NCBI RefSeq assembly: GCF_036226665.1
Contig: NZ_CP109007.1
Span: 1,240,001-1,304,000, forward strand
Reading direction: 5' to 3'
Source of the DNA: Streptomyces sp. NBC_00691
Lineage (GTDB): Bacteria > Actinomycetota > Actinomycetes > Streptomycetales > Streptomycetaceae
DNA: 64,000 bases
Part shown: positions 44,459-53,789 of the stretch, piece by piece
Position numbering within the stretch: position 1 is the first letter of the stretch
Layout of the letters: the number at the start of each line of letters is the position of its first letter
Notes under the pieces: generated by a model
The model's database searches: none
What the model was told of the DNA's origin: nothing
What the model saw: only the letters and a program-made list of their open reading frames with translations
Translations under genes and position numbers: made by a program

Positions 44459-45468
44459 GAGCCGCTCCCGGTGAGCCGCTGCCGCTGGGGCAGGGTGTAC
44501 GCCGCGTCCCTGGCGTAGGTGTCGCGGATGGCGGCCTGGGCGGCGTGCGGCAGCCGGTCGAGCATGCCGAGGACGCGCTCGCGGCGGCGTCCGACCGCGG
44601 CGCGCGGCGGGAGGCCGGGCGAGGGTTCCAGCTGCGGGACGATGACGCGGGGCGCCGCCGGGAGGGTGGCGGGGTTGTCCAGCTCGGCGGCGAGCAGGGC
44701 GGCGTCCTTCTCCTCGGACATGCCGATCGGGCCCTCGCGGCGGCCGGCGAGGAACTGGGTGACGACCGGTTCGTCGCTCGTGAGGAGGACCTCGCGCGGC
44801 CCGAAGGTGACCAGGTTGCGCCGGAAGAACATCCCCATGTTGTCGGGGACCGTGGCGGCGATGTCCAGGTTGTGGGTGACGATCAGCATCGTCGCGTCGA
44901 TGCGCGCGTTGAGGTCGATCAGGAGCTGCGACAGGTAGGCGGTGCGGACGGGGTCGAGGCCGGAGTCCGGTTCGTCGCAGAGGACGATCTGCGGGTCGAG
45001 CACCAGGGCCCGGGCCAGGCCGGCGCGCTTGCGCATGCCGCCGCTGATCTCGCCCGGCAGCTTCCCCTCCGCGCCCAGCAGGCCGACGAGTTCGATGCGC
45101 TCCATCACAATGCGCCGGATCTCGGACTCCCGCTTGCGGGTGTGCTCGCGCAGCGGGAAGGCGATGTTGTCGAACAGCGTCATGGAGCCGAAGAGAGCGC
45201 CGTCCTGGAACATGAGGCCGAAGAGTTTCCGGGTCTCGTAGATGTCCCGTTCCGGGCTGCTCACCATGTCGACGCCATTGATGAGAACACGGCCCTGCTG
45301 GGGTTTCAGCAGCCCGATGAGTGATTTCAGGAAGACCGTCTTCCCGGTTCCGGAGGGGCCGAGCATCACGCTCACCTCTCCGGCCGGCAAGGTCAGGTTC
45401 ACGTCCTGCCAGATATTCTGCTTGCCGAAGGACATGGTCAGACCCTCAACGACTACTTCGATTCCCAT
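44455..45468 (-). CDS. mkl: Mce-system ATPase (Mkl/MlaF type)
   Basis: This 337-residue ABC ATPase has Walker A GPSGTGKTV, signature ISGGMRKRAGLARAL, Walker B IVLCDEPDSGLDP and switch VTHNLDIA. ISGGMRKR and CDEPDSGLDPVR mark the Mkl/MlaF group. About 80 residues follow the ATPase core, ending DRLPHAAQAAIRDTYARDAAYTLPQ; a C-terminal extension of this kind occurs in actinobacterial Mkl proteins. ATG is preceded by GGAGGTGGG. It is the promoter-proximal gene of the operon, which runs from 45468 to 33143. In many actinobacteria mkl is unlinked; here it leads the operon. Confidence 0.93.
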   Translation of the reverse strand: MGIEVVVEGLTMSFGKQNIWQDVNLTLPAGEVSVMLGPSGTGKTVFLKSLIGLLKPQQGRVLINGVDMVSSPERDIYETRKLFGLMFQDGALFGSMTLFDNIAFPLREHTRKRESEIRRIVMERIELVGLLGAEGKLPGEISGGMRKRAGLARALVLDPQIVLCDEPDSGLDPVRTAYLSQLLIDLNARIDATMLIVTHNLDIAATVPDNMGMFFRRNLVTFGPREVLLTSDEPVVTQFLAGRREGPIGMSEEKDAALLAAELDNPATLPAAPRVIVPQLEPSPGLPPRAAVGRRRERVLGMLDRLPHAAQAAIRDTYARDAAYTLPQRQRLTGSGS

Positions 45469-45575
45469 CCCACCTCCAGCAAGCGTGCGTCGGGGGTGCG
45501 CCGCGGGCGCACGTTAAGTCGGTGCGGATCACTTGGACAAGAGGCGTGGCGCAAAATCCTTGATCCGCTTCTGTA

Positions 45576-45628
45576 TTTGTCACCACGGAGACAAAGACTG
45601 GGTTCGACTTTGTCTGCTCGGAGACACA
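45576..45628. promoter_or_regulatory. Two operator-like 20-bp direct repeats, each an inverted repeat
   Basis: Copies at 45576-45595 and 45609-45628 share TTTGTC-N4-CGGAGACA-N-A. Within each, TGTC-N8-GACA is an inverted repeat (45578-45593 and 45611-45626). Centre spacing is 33 bp, about three helical turns, so bound dimers would lie on the same face. AGACAAAG (45589-45596) also pairs with CTTTGTCT (45608-45615). The sites are about 110-160 bp upstream of mkl. Confidence 0.65.
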
Positions 45629-45880
45629 CGGATGGGCCGACCTGCGACTCTGATCGTCGCCACGGGAACGTTACGGCCGAGTAACCTCCCCCGGCAATAC
45701 CGGATCCGGAGTTTTCGGGGACAGCGGCGAGGCGGCCCGGCGTTTATCAGGCGGGAGACAATCTCATTCCGCCGCTTGTCACCGGCGAGAGTAATGCAGA
45801 ATCCAGCCATCCCTGATCGATCATTATTGTCGACATTGCGCACCGTGGAACCAAGGCGATTCCGGCCACCGCTCACCCGC

Positions 45881-46685
<805 letters not shown>

Positions 46686-46775
46686 GGCGCGAGAGCCCGC
46701 GTCCGCACCCCCGACGGCCTTCCTTTCGCGCCCGCGCACCCGACGCTCGCGCGCACGATCCGAGCGGAGCACCAG

Positions 46776-48416
46776 ATGAGAGGCCAGCGAGCCGCCCTGC
46801 GGCCCTCCCGCGCCCAGACGCGCGGCGCGGCGATCGCCGCACTCGTGGCACTCGCCCCCCTTCTCCCCGCGGCTGCCGTGGCCCTGGGCTCACACGAGGT
46901 CGACACCCGGCTCCCCTACCTGTGCACCCTGCCCTCGGGCCCCCAGACCGCGACGGTACGGATCAGGGCGACCGTCCCCGACCGGGCGACCGTCGGCGAG
47001 ACGATCGTGGCCGCCGACGTCAGCACGACCCTGGAACTCCCGGCCGCGGTCGCGGCCGAGCTCACCGCCCTCGGGGCCGCGACGGTACGGGCGGAGACGA
47101 CGCTCACGGTCGGCGTGGGCCAGAACGGCGCGCGTACGGACGTCACTTGGCTCGGCACGGCCCAACCCGCCGCCGTCCCCGCCGAAGGCCCGCTCACGCT
47201 CACCGGCACCGGCGACGTCCCCGCCCTCACGACGGGCACCGCCGGCGACCTGACCCTCACCGCCGGAAACCTCGCTGTCGGCCTCGCCCCGAGCAAGGCC
47301 GACGGCACGCCCACCACTCCGGCGTCCCTCTCCGTCAGCTGCGTCCCCGCGCCGGACGCGGAAGGCCGGACGGCGCTCGCCGCGATCCCCGTGACGCCGG
47401 GCTCCGCCGCCACCACGAGCCCCGGCACGCCGTCCGTTCCCCCGACCGCCCCGTCCTCCTCCGCGCCTTCCTCCCCCTCGTCCTCGGCCGCCCCCTCCGG
47501 ACAGCCGTCGTCGACTCCGGCGGGCCGGGAGACCGCGGGCGGGACAACGGGAGCACCGCCGGACCCGGCGTCCGTCACGGACGCGGGCAAGGGCCCGAGG
47601 GTGGCCACCAAGAACCCGCCCGGCACCGCCGGACGCCCGAAGGCACCGCCCTGCGTCACCGAGAAGCCGACCTCCACCTCGCTCTCCGCGTACATCACCG
47701 GCTACTCCAACGTGCGCAAGCTCGACGGGGCCTCGCTCATCCCGGTGTCCTGCGTCCAGCTCGAACAGGGCGAGCCGGTGATCGACTTCCGCCCGGACGG
47801 CACCCTGCACCTGCTCCAGAAGTCGGAGGGCTCACTCCGGTACCAGGGGCGCAAGCAGACCCCGCCCTTCACGTCCACCTTCCTGACCTTCGGCTTCGCG
47901 CCCACCACGGCGACCCTGGTGCTGGAGCAGGCGGGACCCCTGGTCGTCGAGTCGGACGTCCTCCTCGTCTTCCCCGACAACATCGCGGAGACCTACACCC
48001 GGGTCCCGCTCGTCCTGCGCGTTCTCGACGTCGAGGTCAACGGCACCCCGCTGGACGTCGGCCCCGACTGCCGCACGGTCACACCGCTCAGCTCCCCCGA
48101 GCCCCAGCCCTCCAAGTACCCCGGCGATCACCTGGTGCTGCTCGGCAAGGGACAGCTCCTCAACGGCACCGACGCCACCGGCTACGTCCTCACCAGTGGC
48201 GGCCCGCTCACCGGCGAGGTCACGGTCCCCGCGTTCAAGGGCTGCGGCACCGGCGGCGAGAACCTCGACCGCCTCCTCACCGCCTCCATCTCCGGCCCCG
48301 GCAACCACATCCGGCAGATCCAGGGCCAGACCTGCGCGGTGGGCGTGGAGGTGCCCACCGAGGGCCAGTGCACCGCGGACCGCCAGCCGTACGTGGTGCC
48401 CAAGCCGGAGCGCTGA
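46776..48416 (+). CDS. Large secreted protein with DUF6801 domain
   Basis: This 546-residue protein has a signal peptide (AAIAALVALAPLLPAAAVALG). The N-terminal DUF6801-like domain (LPYLCTLPSGPQTATVRIRA to about residue 185) is followed by a Ser/Pro/Thr linker (about 205-270). The larger C-terminal beta domain (from PCVTEKPTSTSLSAYITGYSNV to the end) contains TLVLEQAGPLVVESDVLLVF. Eight cysteines occur in the mature part. Its size and architecture suggest a cell-wall or extracellular two-domain protein. DUF6801 has no assigned function. It lies 90 bp after the 211-aa gene on the same strand, probably in one operon. Confidence 0.82.
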   Translation: MRGQRAALRPSRAQTRGAAIAALVALAPLLPAAAVALGSHEVDTRLPYLCTLPSGPQTATVRIRATVPDRATVGETIVAADVSTTLELPAAVAAELTALGAATVRAETTLTVGVGQNGARTDVTWLGTAQPAAVPAEGPLTLTGTGDVPALTTGTAGDLTLTAGNLAVGLAPSKADGTPTTPASLSVSCVPAPDAEGRTALAAIPVTPGSAATTSPGTPSVPPTAPSSSAPSSPSSSAAPSGQPSSTPAGRETAGGTTGAPPDPASVTDAGKGPRVATKNPPGTAGRPKAPPCVTEKPTSTSLSAYITGYSNVRKLDGASLIPVSCVQLEQGEPVIDFRPDGTLHLLQKSEGSLRYQGRKQTPPFTSTFLTFGFAPTTATLVLEQAGPLVVESDVLLVFPDNIAETYTRVPLVLRVLDVEVNGTPLDVGPDCRTVTPLSSPEPQPSKYPGDHLVLLGKGQLLNGTDATGYVLTSGGPLTGEVTVPAFKGCGTGGENLDRLLTASISGPGNHIRQIQGQTCAVGVEVPTEGQCTADRQPYVVPKPER

Positions 48417-48418
48417 GC

Positions 48419-48478
48419 CCGTACGCCCGCACCCCCGTACGTCCGCACTCCCCGTACGCCCTTGCCCCCCGTACGCCC
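48419..48478. repeat. Four imperfect GTACG-containing repeats
   Basis: Directly after the DUF6801 gene stop, CCCGTACGCCC-type units of about 16 bp occur four times (GTACG near 48421, 48438, 48456 and 48472) with drift between copies. The tract fills most of the gap before the next gene. Confidence 0.7.
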
Positions 48479-48530
48479 GGCACCCTCCCGCGTTCCCACC
48501 CGTCGCACCCCCTCAACGGAAGGCATCGTC

Positions 48531-49475
48531 ATGCCCCTCGTCTCCTCCCGCACGCGCCTCGCCACGCTCTCCGCCCTGACGGCGCTCGGCGCCTTCGCCT
48601 CCATCGGATCGGCGACGGCCGCCGACCCGCAGCTGAACGGCGGTTGGGGGCCGTCCACCCGCTGTCCCGTCGACGCCGGGGCCATGCTCGCCGCGGACGG
48701 TCTCGACACCTCGCCCCAGTGCGTCGCCTCCTCCTCCGCCAGCGGCTCCATCAAGCTGGGCAACACCGTCGTGCCCACCGGGAGCACCAACCTCCAGATC
48801 GGCGTCGTCCAGAACCCCGACGGCACCAGCACCGTCGCCGCCCCCGCCGGCGGCGCGCTCATCGCCGCCCCCGCCAACGTCCCCGGCGGCCTCCTCGGGC
48901 TGATGTGCCCCAGTGACATCCCGTTCATCTCCGACATCTGCCGGCAGCTGACCGACGCCAAGCTCAACAAGATCACCGCCACCATGGAGTCGGTCGGCAC
49001 CCCCTCCGACTTCGACCAGATCGCGGGCGTCCTCACCGACAAGCCGATCGTGTCCATCCCGGTCCGCATCCACCTGGAGAACCCGTTCCTCGGCAGCAAC
49101 TGCTACATCGGGACGAAGGCCAACCCGATCATCCTGCGCCCGAGCAACCTCACGTCGCCCGACTTCGGCGTCGAGCGCTTCAACGGCGACGGCTCCCCGA
49201 ACGAGGAGGGCGACATGAGCCGTCTCAACCTCCTCGGCTCCACCCAGAGCGACAAGACCTTCGCCGTCCCCGGCGCCAGCGGCTGCGGCCTCGGCTGGTT
49301 CGGCCTGATCGACGCCGCCGTCAACCTCAAGACCGGGCTGCCCTCCGCCGCAGGGAAGAACAGCCTCACCCTCAACAACACCCGGACCCACCTGACGGGC
49401 CTCTTCGCCCCCGGTCTCGCCGCCCCCGACGCCGGCAAGGTCCTCTCCCGGAACTGGCACTCCGCGGTCCGGTAA
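48531..49475 (+). CDS. Secreted six-cysteine protein next to the mce operon, function unknown
   Basis: This 314-residue protein has a signal peptide (MPLVSSRTRLATLSALTALGAFASIGSATA). The mature region has six cysteines (in TRCPVD, PQCVAS, LMCPSD, DICRQL, SNCYIG, SGCGLG), Gly/Ser/Thr-rich beta-like stretches, and the repeated theme of Asn/Gly turns (HLENPFLGSNCYIG; LTLNNTRTHLTGLF). I start at the ATG after GGAAGGCATC rather than 23 codons upstream. I do not recognise a family. It is the third secreted protein of the set and precedes the PucR-type regulator by 216 bp. Confidence 0.8.
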   Translation: MPLVSSRTRLATLSALTALGAFASIGSATAADPQLNGGWGPSTRCPVDAGAMLAADGLDTSPQCVASSSASGSIKLGNTVVPTGSTNLQIGVVQNPDGTSTVAAPAGGALIAAPANVPGGLLGLMCPSDIPFISDICRQLTDAKLNKITATMESVGTPSDFDQIAGVLTDKPIVSIPVRIHLENPFLGSNCYIGTKANPIILRPSNLTSPDFGVERFNGDGSPNEEGDMSRLNLLGSTQSDKTFAVPGASGCGLGWFGLIDAAVNLKTGLPSAAGKNSLTLNNTRTHLTGLFAPGLAAPDAGKVLSRNWHSAVR

Positions 49476-49547
49476 CAGCCACCCAGGGTCGATTCCCGGC
49501 CTACTAGGTAAGCGCGTACCCCTCCGGCACGCCAACTCTTGCTCAAC

Positions 49548-49597
49548 GTGTGTACAGCACACAGCGGTTGACTTAGCTTCATCAGTCCACGTAGGTA
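49548..49597 (+). promoter_or_regulatory. Promoter-like region upstream of the PucR regulator
   Basis: TTGACT (49568-49573) and TAGGTA (49592-49597) are separated by 18 bp. An inverted repeat GTGTG-N5-CACAC (49548-49562) lies immediately upstream of the -35. Distance to the ATG at 49692 is about 95 bp. Confidence 0.5.
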
Positions 49598-49691
49598 CGC
49601 ACCTGACGACCACGGCGGCGCCCACCACGCCAGGCTGGGCTCCGCACCGTCGCTCCCCCACCGGTCGCGTAGGAGAGCAAGGGATCGGTTC

Positions 49692-50900
49692 ATGCCCGCA
49701 ATCGCCCATTCACCGGACATCGGTGAACCGCTCGAACCGCTCCCCAGGGAGTTCGCCGCCCTGATGAGGCCGGAGATCCCCGGCCTCATCAAGGAGATCG
49801 GCATGGAGGTCCAGCGGACCTATCCCGTGTACGCCCATCTCTTCAACGGGCCGCACTCGGACGCGATCCGCCAGGGTGTGGAGCAGGCGCTCGCCGCCTT
49901 CGTGGAACGGGTCGCCGACCCCGGGACCAACTCGGCCCTCAGGGACGAACTGCTCCGCAAGTTCGGCCGGGTGGAGGCCTACGAGGGGCGCGACCTCGAC
50001 ACGCTGCTGGGCGCCTACCGCCTGGGCGCGCGCGTCGCCCTGCGCCGGGCCAAGATCATCGGACGTACGTACAACCTCTCCCCCACCCTGATCCTCGCCT
50101 TCGCGGACGCCCTCTTCGCCTACGTCGACGAGCTGGAGGCCCTGTCCCGCGAGGGCTACGTCATGGTCCAGACCCGCGCGGTGTCCGATGTCGCCGCGCT
50201 GCGAAGACAGTTACTCCACCTGGTCGTCGCAGGGCCGCCGCTGCCCCGGGCGACGATCGCCGAGCTGTGCCGGGACGCCTCCTGGCAGCTCCCCGCGGAA
50301 TGCACCCTGGTCGCCCTGCGCCCGCCGCTCGCCGAACTCGTCCAGGCGGGGCTCGACCGGGACGTCCTCGCCGACCTCACCCTTCCCCAGCCGTATCTGC
50401 TCATCCCCGGCCCCCTGACCGCCGACCGTCTCACGATGCTCGGCTCCGCCCTGGCCGGCACCTCGGCCGTCGTCGGACTGACCGTGCCGCCCTCGCAGGC
50501 CGCCCACTCGATCCGCTGGGCCCGGCGCGTCCTCCAGCTCATCGACGACGGCATCGTCGCCGACGCGCCCCTCGTGCACTGCGAGGACCACCTGACAACG
50601 TTGTGGCTGCTGTCCGACCCGGCCCTGGTGACCCAGCTCGCCCAGCGTGAACTCGCCCCGCTCGACGAGCTGTCCGGCACCCGGCGCGACCGGCTGATCG
50701 AGACCCTGCGCGTCCACGTCTCCACCCGCGCACCCGCCGAGCAGGTCGGCGAGATGCTGGGCGTGCACGCCCAGACGGTCCGCTACCGGCTGCGGAACCT
50801 GGACAGCCACTTCGGCGACCGGCTCGTCGACCCCGACCACCGCTTCGCGCTCGAAGCGGCCCTGCGCGCGCTCCACCTCGGCCGGAGACGGACGGACTGA
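49692..50900 (+). CDS. PucR/CdaR-type transcriptional regulator with a TTA codon
   Basis: This 402-residue regulator has a helical N-terminal sensor region (RPEIPGLIKEIGMEVQRTYPVYA; FVERVADP; LLGAYRLGARVALRRAK). The C-terminal PucR-type helix-turn-helix reads VHVSTRAPAEQVGEMLGVHAQTVRYRLRNLDSHFGDRLVDP (about residues 337-380). Residue 174 (Leu in RRQLLHLVV) is encoded by TTA at 50211-50213, in frame, so translation should need the bldA tRNA and be restricted to later development. It is the only in-frame TTA I found in the window. Its likely targets are its own promoter and the neighbouring secreted-protein and mce genes. Confidence 0.88.
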   Translation: MPAIAHSPDIGEPLEPLPREFAALMRPEIPGLIKEIGMEVQRTYPVYAHLFNGPHSDAIRQGVEQALAAFVERVADPGTNSALRDELLRKFGRVEAYEGRDLDTLLGAYRLGARVALRRAKIIGRTYNLSPTLILAFADALFAYVDELEALSREGYVMVQTRAVSDVAALRRQLLHLVVAGPPLPRATIAELCRDASWQLPAECTLVALRPPLAELVQAGLDRDVLADLTLPQPYLLIPGPLTADRLTMLGSALAGTSAVVGLTVPPSQAAHSIRWARRVLQLIDDGIVADAPLVHCEDHLTTLWLLSDPALVTQLAQRELAPLDELSGTRRDRLIETLRVHVSTRAPAEQVGEMLGVHAQTVRYRLRNLDSHFGDRLVDPDHRFALEAALRALHLGRRRTD

Positions 50901-50955
50901 CCCGGGCACGCACGCGTTCCTCCCGCGTCGCGGCCCCGGCGGTACGTGCGCCCGC

Positions 50956-52329
50956 CTACGCCGTCCTGGGTGTGAGACGGCAGCGGGCCGGGCCCGCCGC
51001 CTGCAGGGTGATCGCGGGCGCGACGGGCACCACGGTGTCGACGGCCTCGAGGTCATAGCGCTGGAGGAGCATCGCCAGGGCGATCACCGACTCCAGCATC
51101 GAGAAGTGCTGACCGATGCACGCGCGCGGGCCGCCGCCGAAGGGGAACCAGGCGTAGCGCGGACGGGCGGCCTCCGCCTCGGGCGTGAAGCGGTCGGGGT
51201 CGAAGCGCTCCGCGTCCTCCCAGTAGTCCGGGTGACGGTGGGTGACCCAGGGGGCGACGATCACGTCCGCGCCCGCCGGGATGTCGACGCCGTCGATCCG
51301 GGTCGCCTCGACCGCCCGGCGCCCGATGACCGCGGCCGCCGGGAAGAGCCTCATGGCCTCCTTGAGCACCTGGGTCACGTACGGCAGCGCGTCGAGGTCG
51401 GCGGCGCCGGGGGTACGGCCGGCGAGGACCCGGTCGACCTCCTCGTGGGCCCTCTTCCGCTCCTCCGGGTGGAGGGCGAGCAGATGGAGGGCGAAGCCGA
51501 GGGAGGTGGCGGTGGTCTCGTGGCCGGCGAGCAGGAAGACGAGGACCTGCTCGCGCAGCTCGGTCGCGTCGAAGCTGCCGTCCTCGGCGCTCTCGGCCTC
51601 GACGAGCAGCGTCAGCAGGTCCTGGCCGTCGCCGGGGGCGGCCGCGCCGGAGCCGCGCCGCTCGGCGATGATGCGGTCGCAGACCTCGTACAGCGCCCGG
51701 TGGACGGCGGCCGCGCGGCGGTTGCCGGGGGTGGGCCAGTCCCGGGGGACGTTGAGCGGGGAGTAGCCGCGCCGGAGCACGTACGCGCCGACCTCGGGGA
51801 AGGCGGTCGCGACGATCTCCACGGCCGCGTCGACGTCCGTACCGAAGAGGATGCGGGCGACGGCGCGCAGGGCGAGGCGGGCCATGTCCTCGAGGACGTC
51901 GACGGGCTCGGTGCCGGCGTCCCGCCACTCGTCGGCGAGGGTGGCGACCTCGGCGGCGACGGCGGCGGCGTAGCCGTCGACGCGGCGGCGGGTGAAGAGG
52001 GGCTGGACGAGCCGGCGCTGGCGGAGGTAGTCCTCGTCCTGGCTGGTGAGCAGCCCGTTGCCGAAGGACTCGCGGACCTCCTGGTAGAAGGCGTTGTCCT
52101 TGCGGAAGTTGGCGGAGTCCCCGGCGAGGACCTGCTGCGCCCCGGCGGCGGAGAAGACGCCGTACATCGTGGCGCGGACGCCGGGCGGTCCCGCGGTGAT
52201 CCGTACGACGTCGCCGTGCTCGCGGCGGGCACGGAGGAAGGTGTCCAGCGAGTCCTTCTTGAGGTCGAGCAGGGAACCGAGCAGGGGCAGTCCCGCGAGT
52301 TCGGGTGCTTCGGTGCCGCTGTGGGCCAT
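50956..52329 (-). CDS. Cytochrome P450
   Basis: This 457-residue P450 has the I-helix AGHETTATSL (about residue 265), ExxR in LKEAMRLFPAAAV, the PERF-like segment FDPDRFTPEAE and the heme-ligand loop FGGGPRACIG with Cys about residue 403. A gene encoding a ferredoxin or ferredoxin reductase is not adjacent, so redox partners must come from elsewhere. The length and the DPDRFTPE/FPFGGGPRACIG pattern resemble bacterial members close to the fatty-acid/CYP4-like clan, but substrate cannot be assigned. It converges on the PucR gene with 55 bp between and may have its promoter in the 143-bp gap to the VOC gene. Confidence 0.9.
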   Translation of the reverse strand: MAHSGTEAPELAGLPLLGSLLDLKKDSLDTFLRARREHGDVVRITAGPPGVRATMYGVFSAAGAQQVLAGDSANFRKDNAFYQEVRESFGNGLLTSQDEDYLRQRRLVQPLFTRRRVDGYAAAVAAEVATLADEWRDAGTEPVDVLEDMARLALRAVARILFGTDVDAAVEIVATAFPEVGAYVLRRGYSPLNVPRDWPTPGNRRAAAVHRALYEVCDRIIAERRGSGAAAPGDGQDLLTLLVEAESAEDGSFDATELREQVLVFLLAGHETTATSLGFALHLLALHPEERKRAHEEVDRVLAGRTPGAADLDALPYVTQVLKEAMRLFPAAAVIGRRAVEATRIDGVDIPAGADVIVAPWVTHRHPDYWEDAERFDPDRFTPEAEAARPRYAWFPFGGGPRACIGQHFSMLESVIALAMLLQRYDLEAVDTVVPVAPAITLQAAGPARCRLTPRTA

Positions 52330-52472
52330 GGACGGTTCCCCCTCGGTCGTCGGTCGCGGGGCGATTGTCCCGCAGGAGGTGACTCACGGGTAGGGATGCC
52401 CGAACGCGCGACCGGATCTGGCCTGTTGGCTTGATCCGGGCGACTGTCAGTGGGGTCTGAGAGGCTCGTCCC

Positions 52473-52940
52473 ATGGAGCGACCCGAGATGACCCTGCAAC
52501 TGACCATCGACTGCGCGGACCCGCAGCGCCTGGTGCCGTTCTGGCTGGAGGCCCTGCGGTACATCCCGGACCCGCCGCCCGAGGGCCACGCCAGCTGGCG
52601 GGCGTACTGGGAGGCGATCGGGGTCCCGGAGGACGAGCTGGGCGAGGACGCAGGGGAGCTCCCGGAGTCGATCGTGGACCCGAAGGGCATGGGTCCCCGG
52701 GTCTGGTTCCAGCGGGTCCCGGAGCCGAAGACGGTCAAGAACCGCGTCCATCTGGACCTGAAGGTCGGCGGAGGCCGCGGGGTGCCGCTCGCGCTGCGCC
52801 GCGAGCGGGTGGACGGCGAGGTGACACGGCTCACGGCCCTCGGCGCGACGATCCTGTACGCGATGGACGAGCCGAACGGCATGGACTACTACGCGGTGGT
52901 CCTCCAGGACCCCGAGGGCAACGAGTTCTGTCTCGTCTGA
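52473..52940 (+). CDS. VOC (glyoxalase-like) superfamily protein
   Basis: This 155-residue protein has the beta-alpha-beta-beta-beta pattern of vicinal-oxygen-chelate proteins: TLQLTIDCADPQRLVPFWLEAL at the start and YYAVVLQDPEGNEFCLV at the end. It is a stand-alone glyoxalase-like protein of unknown substrate (fosfomycin- or bleomycin-type binding cannot be excluded). ATG at 52473 is used; ATG at 52488 is an alternative. It is divergent from the P450 gene across 143 bp and 84 bp upstream of the DNA-repair-like gene. Confidence 0.75.
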   Translation: MERPEMTLQLTIDCADPQRLVPFWLEALRYIPDPPPEGHASWRAYWEAIGVPEDELGEDAGELPESIVDPKGMGPRVWFQRVPEPKTVKNRVHLDLKVGGGRGVPLALRRERVDGEVTRLTALGATILYAMDEPNGMDYYAVVLQDPEGNEFCLV

Positions 52941-53024
52941 CGCCCCGGCCGGGAGGGCGTGGCGGGGGCGGGGGGGGAAGCCGGCAGACCGCTTCGCGCG
53001 GACGACGAGGAACAGGAGGCCGAG

Positions 53025-53696
53025 GTGGCCGAGACGACGGTGGCCGAGGTGATGGCCGAGCTGGCCGCGCTGGAGGACCCGAAGGCGCGCGCGGTGAACG
53101 AGAGGCACGGTGACGACCACGGGGTGAACCTCGGCAAGCTGCGCACGGTCGCTAAGCGGCTCAGGACGCAGCAGGACCTCGCGGAGCGGCTCTGGGAGAC
53201 GGAAGACAGCGCGGCGCGGCTGCTGGCGCTGCTGATCTGCCGGCCGAAGGCCTTCGGCCGGGACGAGCTGGACGCCATGCTCCGCGGGGCGCGCACGCCC
53301 AAGGTGCACGACTGGCTCGTGAACTACGTGGTGAGGAAGAGCACCCACGCCGAGGAGCTGCGGGTGGCGTGGACGGGCGACCCGGATCCGGTGGTCGCGA
53401 GCGCCGGCTGGGCCCTGACCACCGAGCGGGTCGGGAAGCGGCCCGAGGGGCTCGACCTCGACGGGCTGCTCGATGTCGTCGAGGCGGAGATGAAGGACGC
53501 CCCGGACCGTCTGCAGTGGGCGATGAACCACTGTCTGGCCCAGATCGGGATCGAGCGCCCCGAGCTGCGTGCCCGGGCGCTGGACATCGGTGAGCGCCTT
53601 GAGGTCCTCAAGGACTATCCGACGCCGCCGGGCTGCACGTCTCCCTTCGCGCCCGTGTGGATCACGGAGATGGTGCGCCGCCGGGAGGGGACGTAG
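53025..53696 (+). CDS. DNA alkylation repair (AlkD-like) protein
   Basis: This 223-residue all-helical HEAT-like protein is of the DNA_alkylation family: VNLGKLRTVAKRLRTQQDLAERLWETEDSAARLLALLIC, HDWLVNYVVRKSTHAEELR, and VVASAGWALTTERVGKR. AlkD-type enzymes flip out N3- and N7-alkylated bases. I start at the GTG at 53025, five bases after AGGAGG, rather than 22 codons upstream. Whether the catalytic Trp/Asp pair is conserved cannot be judged without an alignment. Confidence 0.75.
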   Translation: MAETTVAEVMAELAALEDPKARAVNERHGDDHGVNLGKLRTVAKRLRTQQDLAERLWETEDSAARLLALLICRPKAFGRDELDAMLRGARTPKVHDWLVNYVVRKSTHAEELRVAWTGDPDPVVASAGWALTTERVGKRPEGLDLDGLLDVVEAEMKDAPDRLQWAMNHCLAQIGIERPELRARALDIGERLEVLKDYPTPPGCTSPFAPVWITEMVRRREGT

Positions 53697-53789
53697 AACG
53701 TAGAACACAGCCCTCCGACCCGAGAGCGTGGCGCAACGCACGCCCGAACCGTGCCCGCTGTGTCAGACCCGGGCCCTAGCCTTGGACAC

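Noticed and set aside
33143..45468. Possibility that the mce region is a phospholipid (Mla) system of a Gram-negative
   Set aside because: Six consecutive MCE genes, two YrbE genes and Mas proteins are the actinobacterial Mce arrangement, and no MlaA or MlaB genes are present.
45590..45620. T-loop-like GGTTCGA sequence suggesting a tRNA
   Set aside because: No acceptor or anticodon stems can be formed around it.
50956..52329. Cytochrome P450 as part of a secondary-metabolite cluster
   Set aside because: No polyketide, peptide or terpene synthase or tailoring genes surround it.
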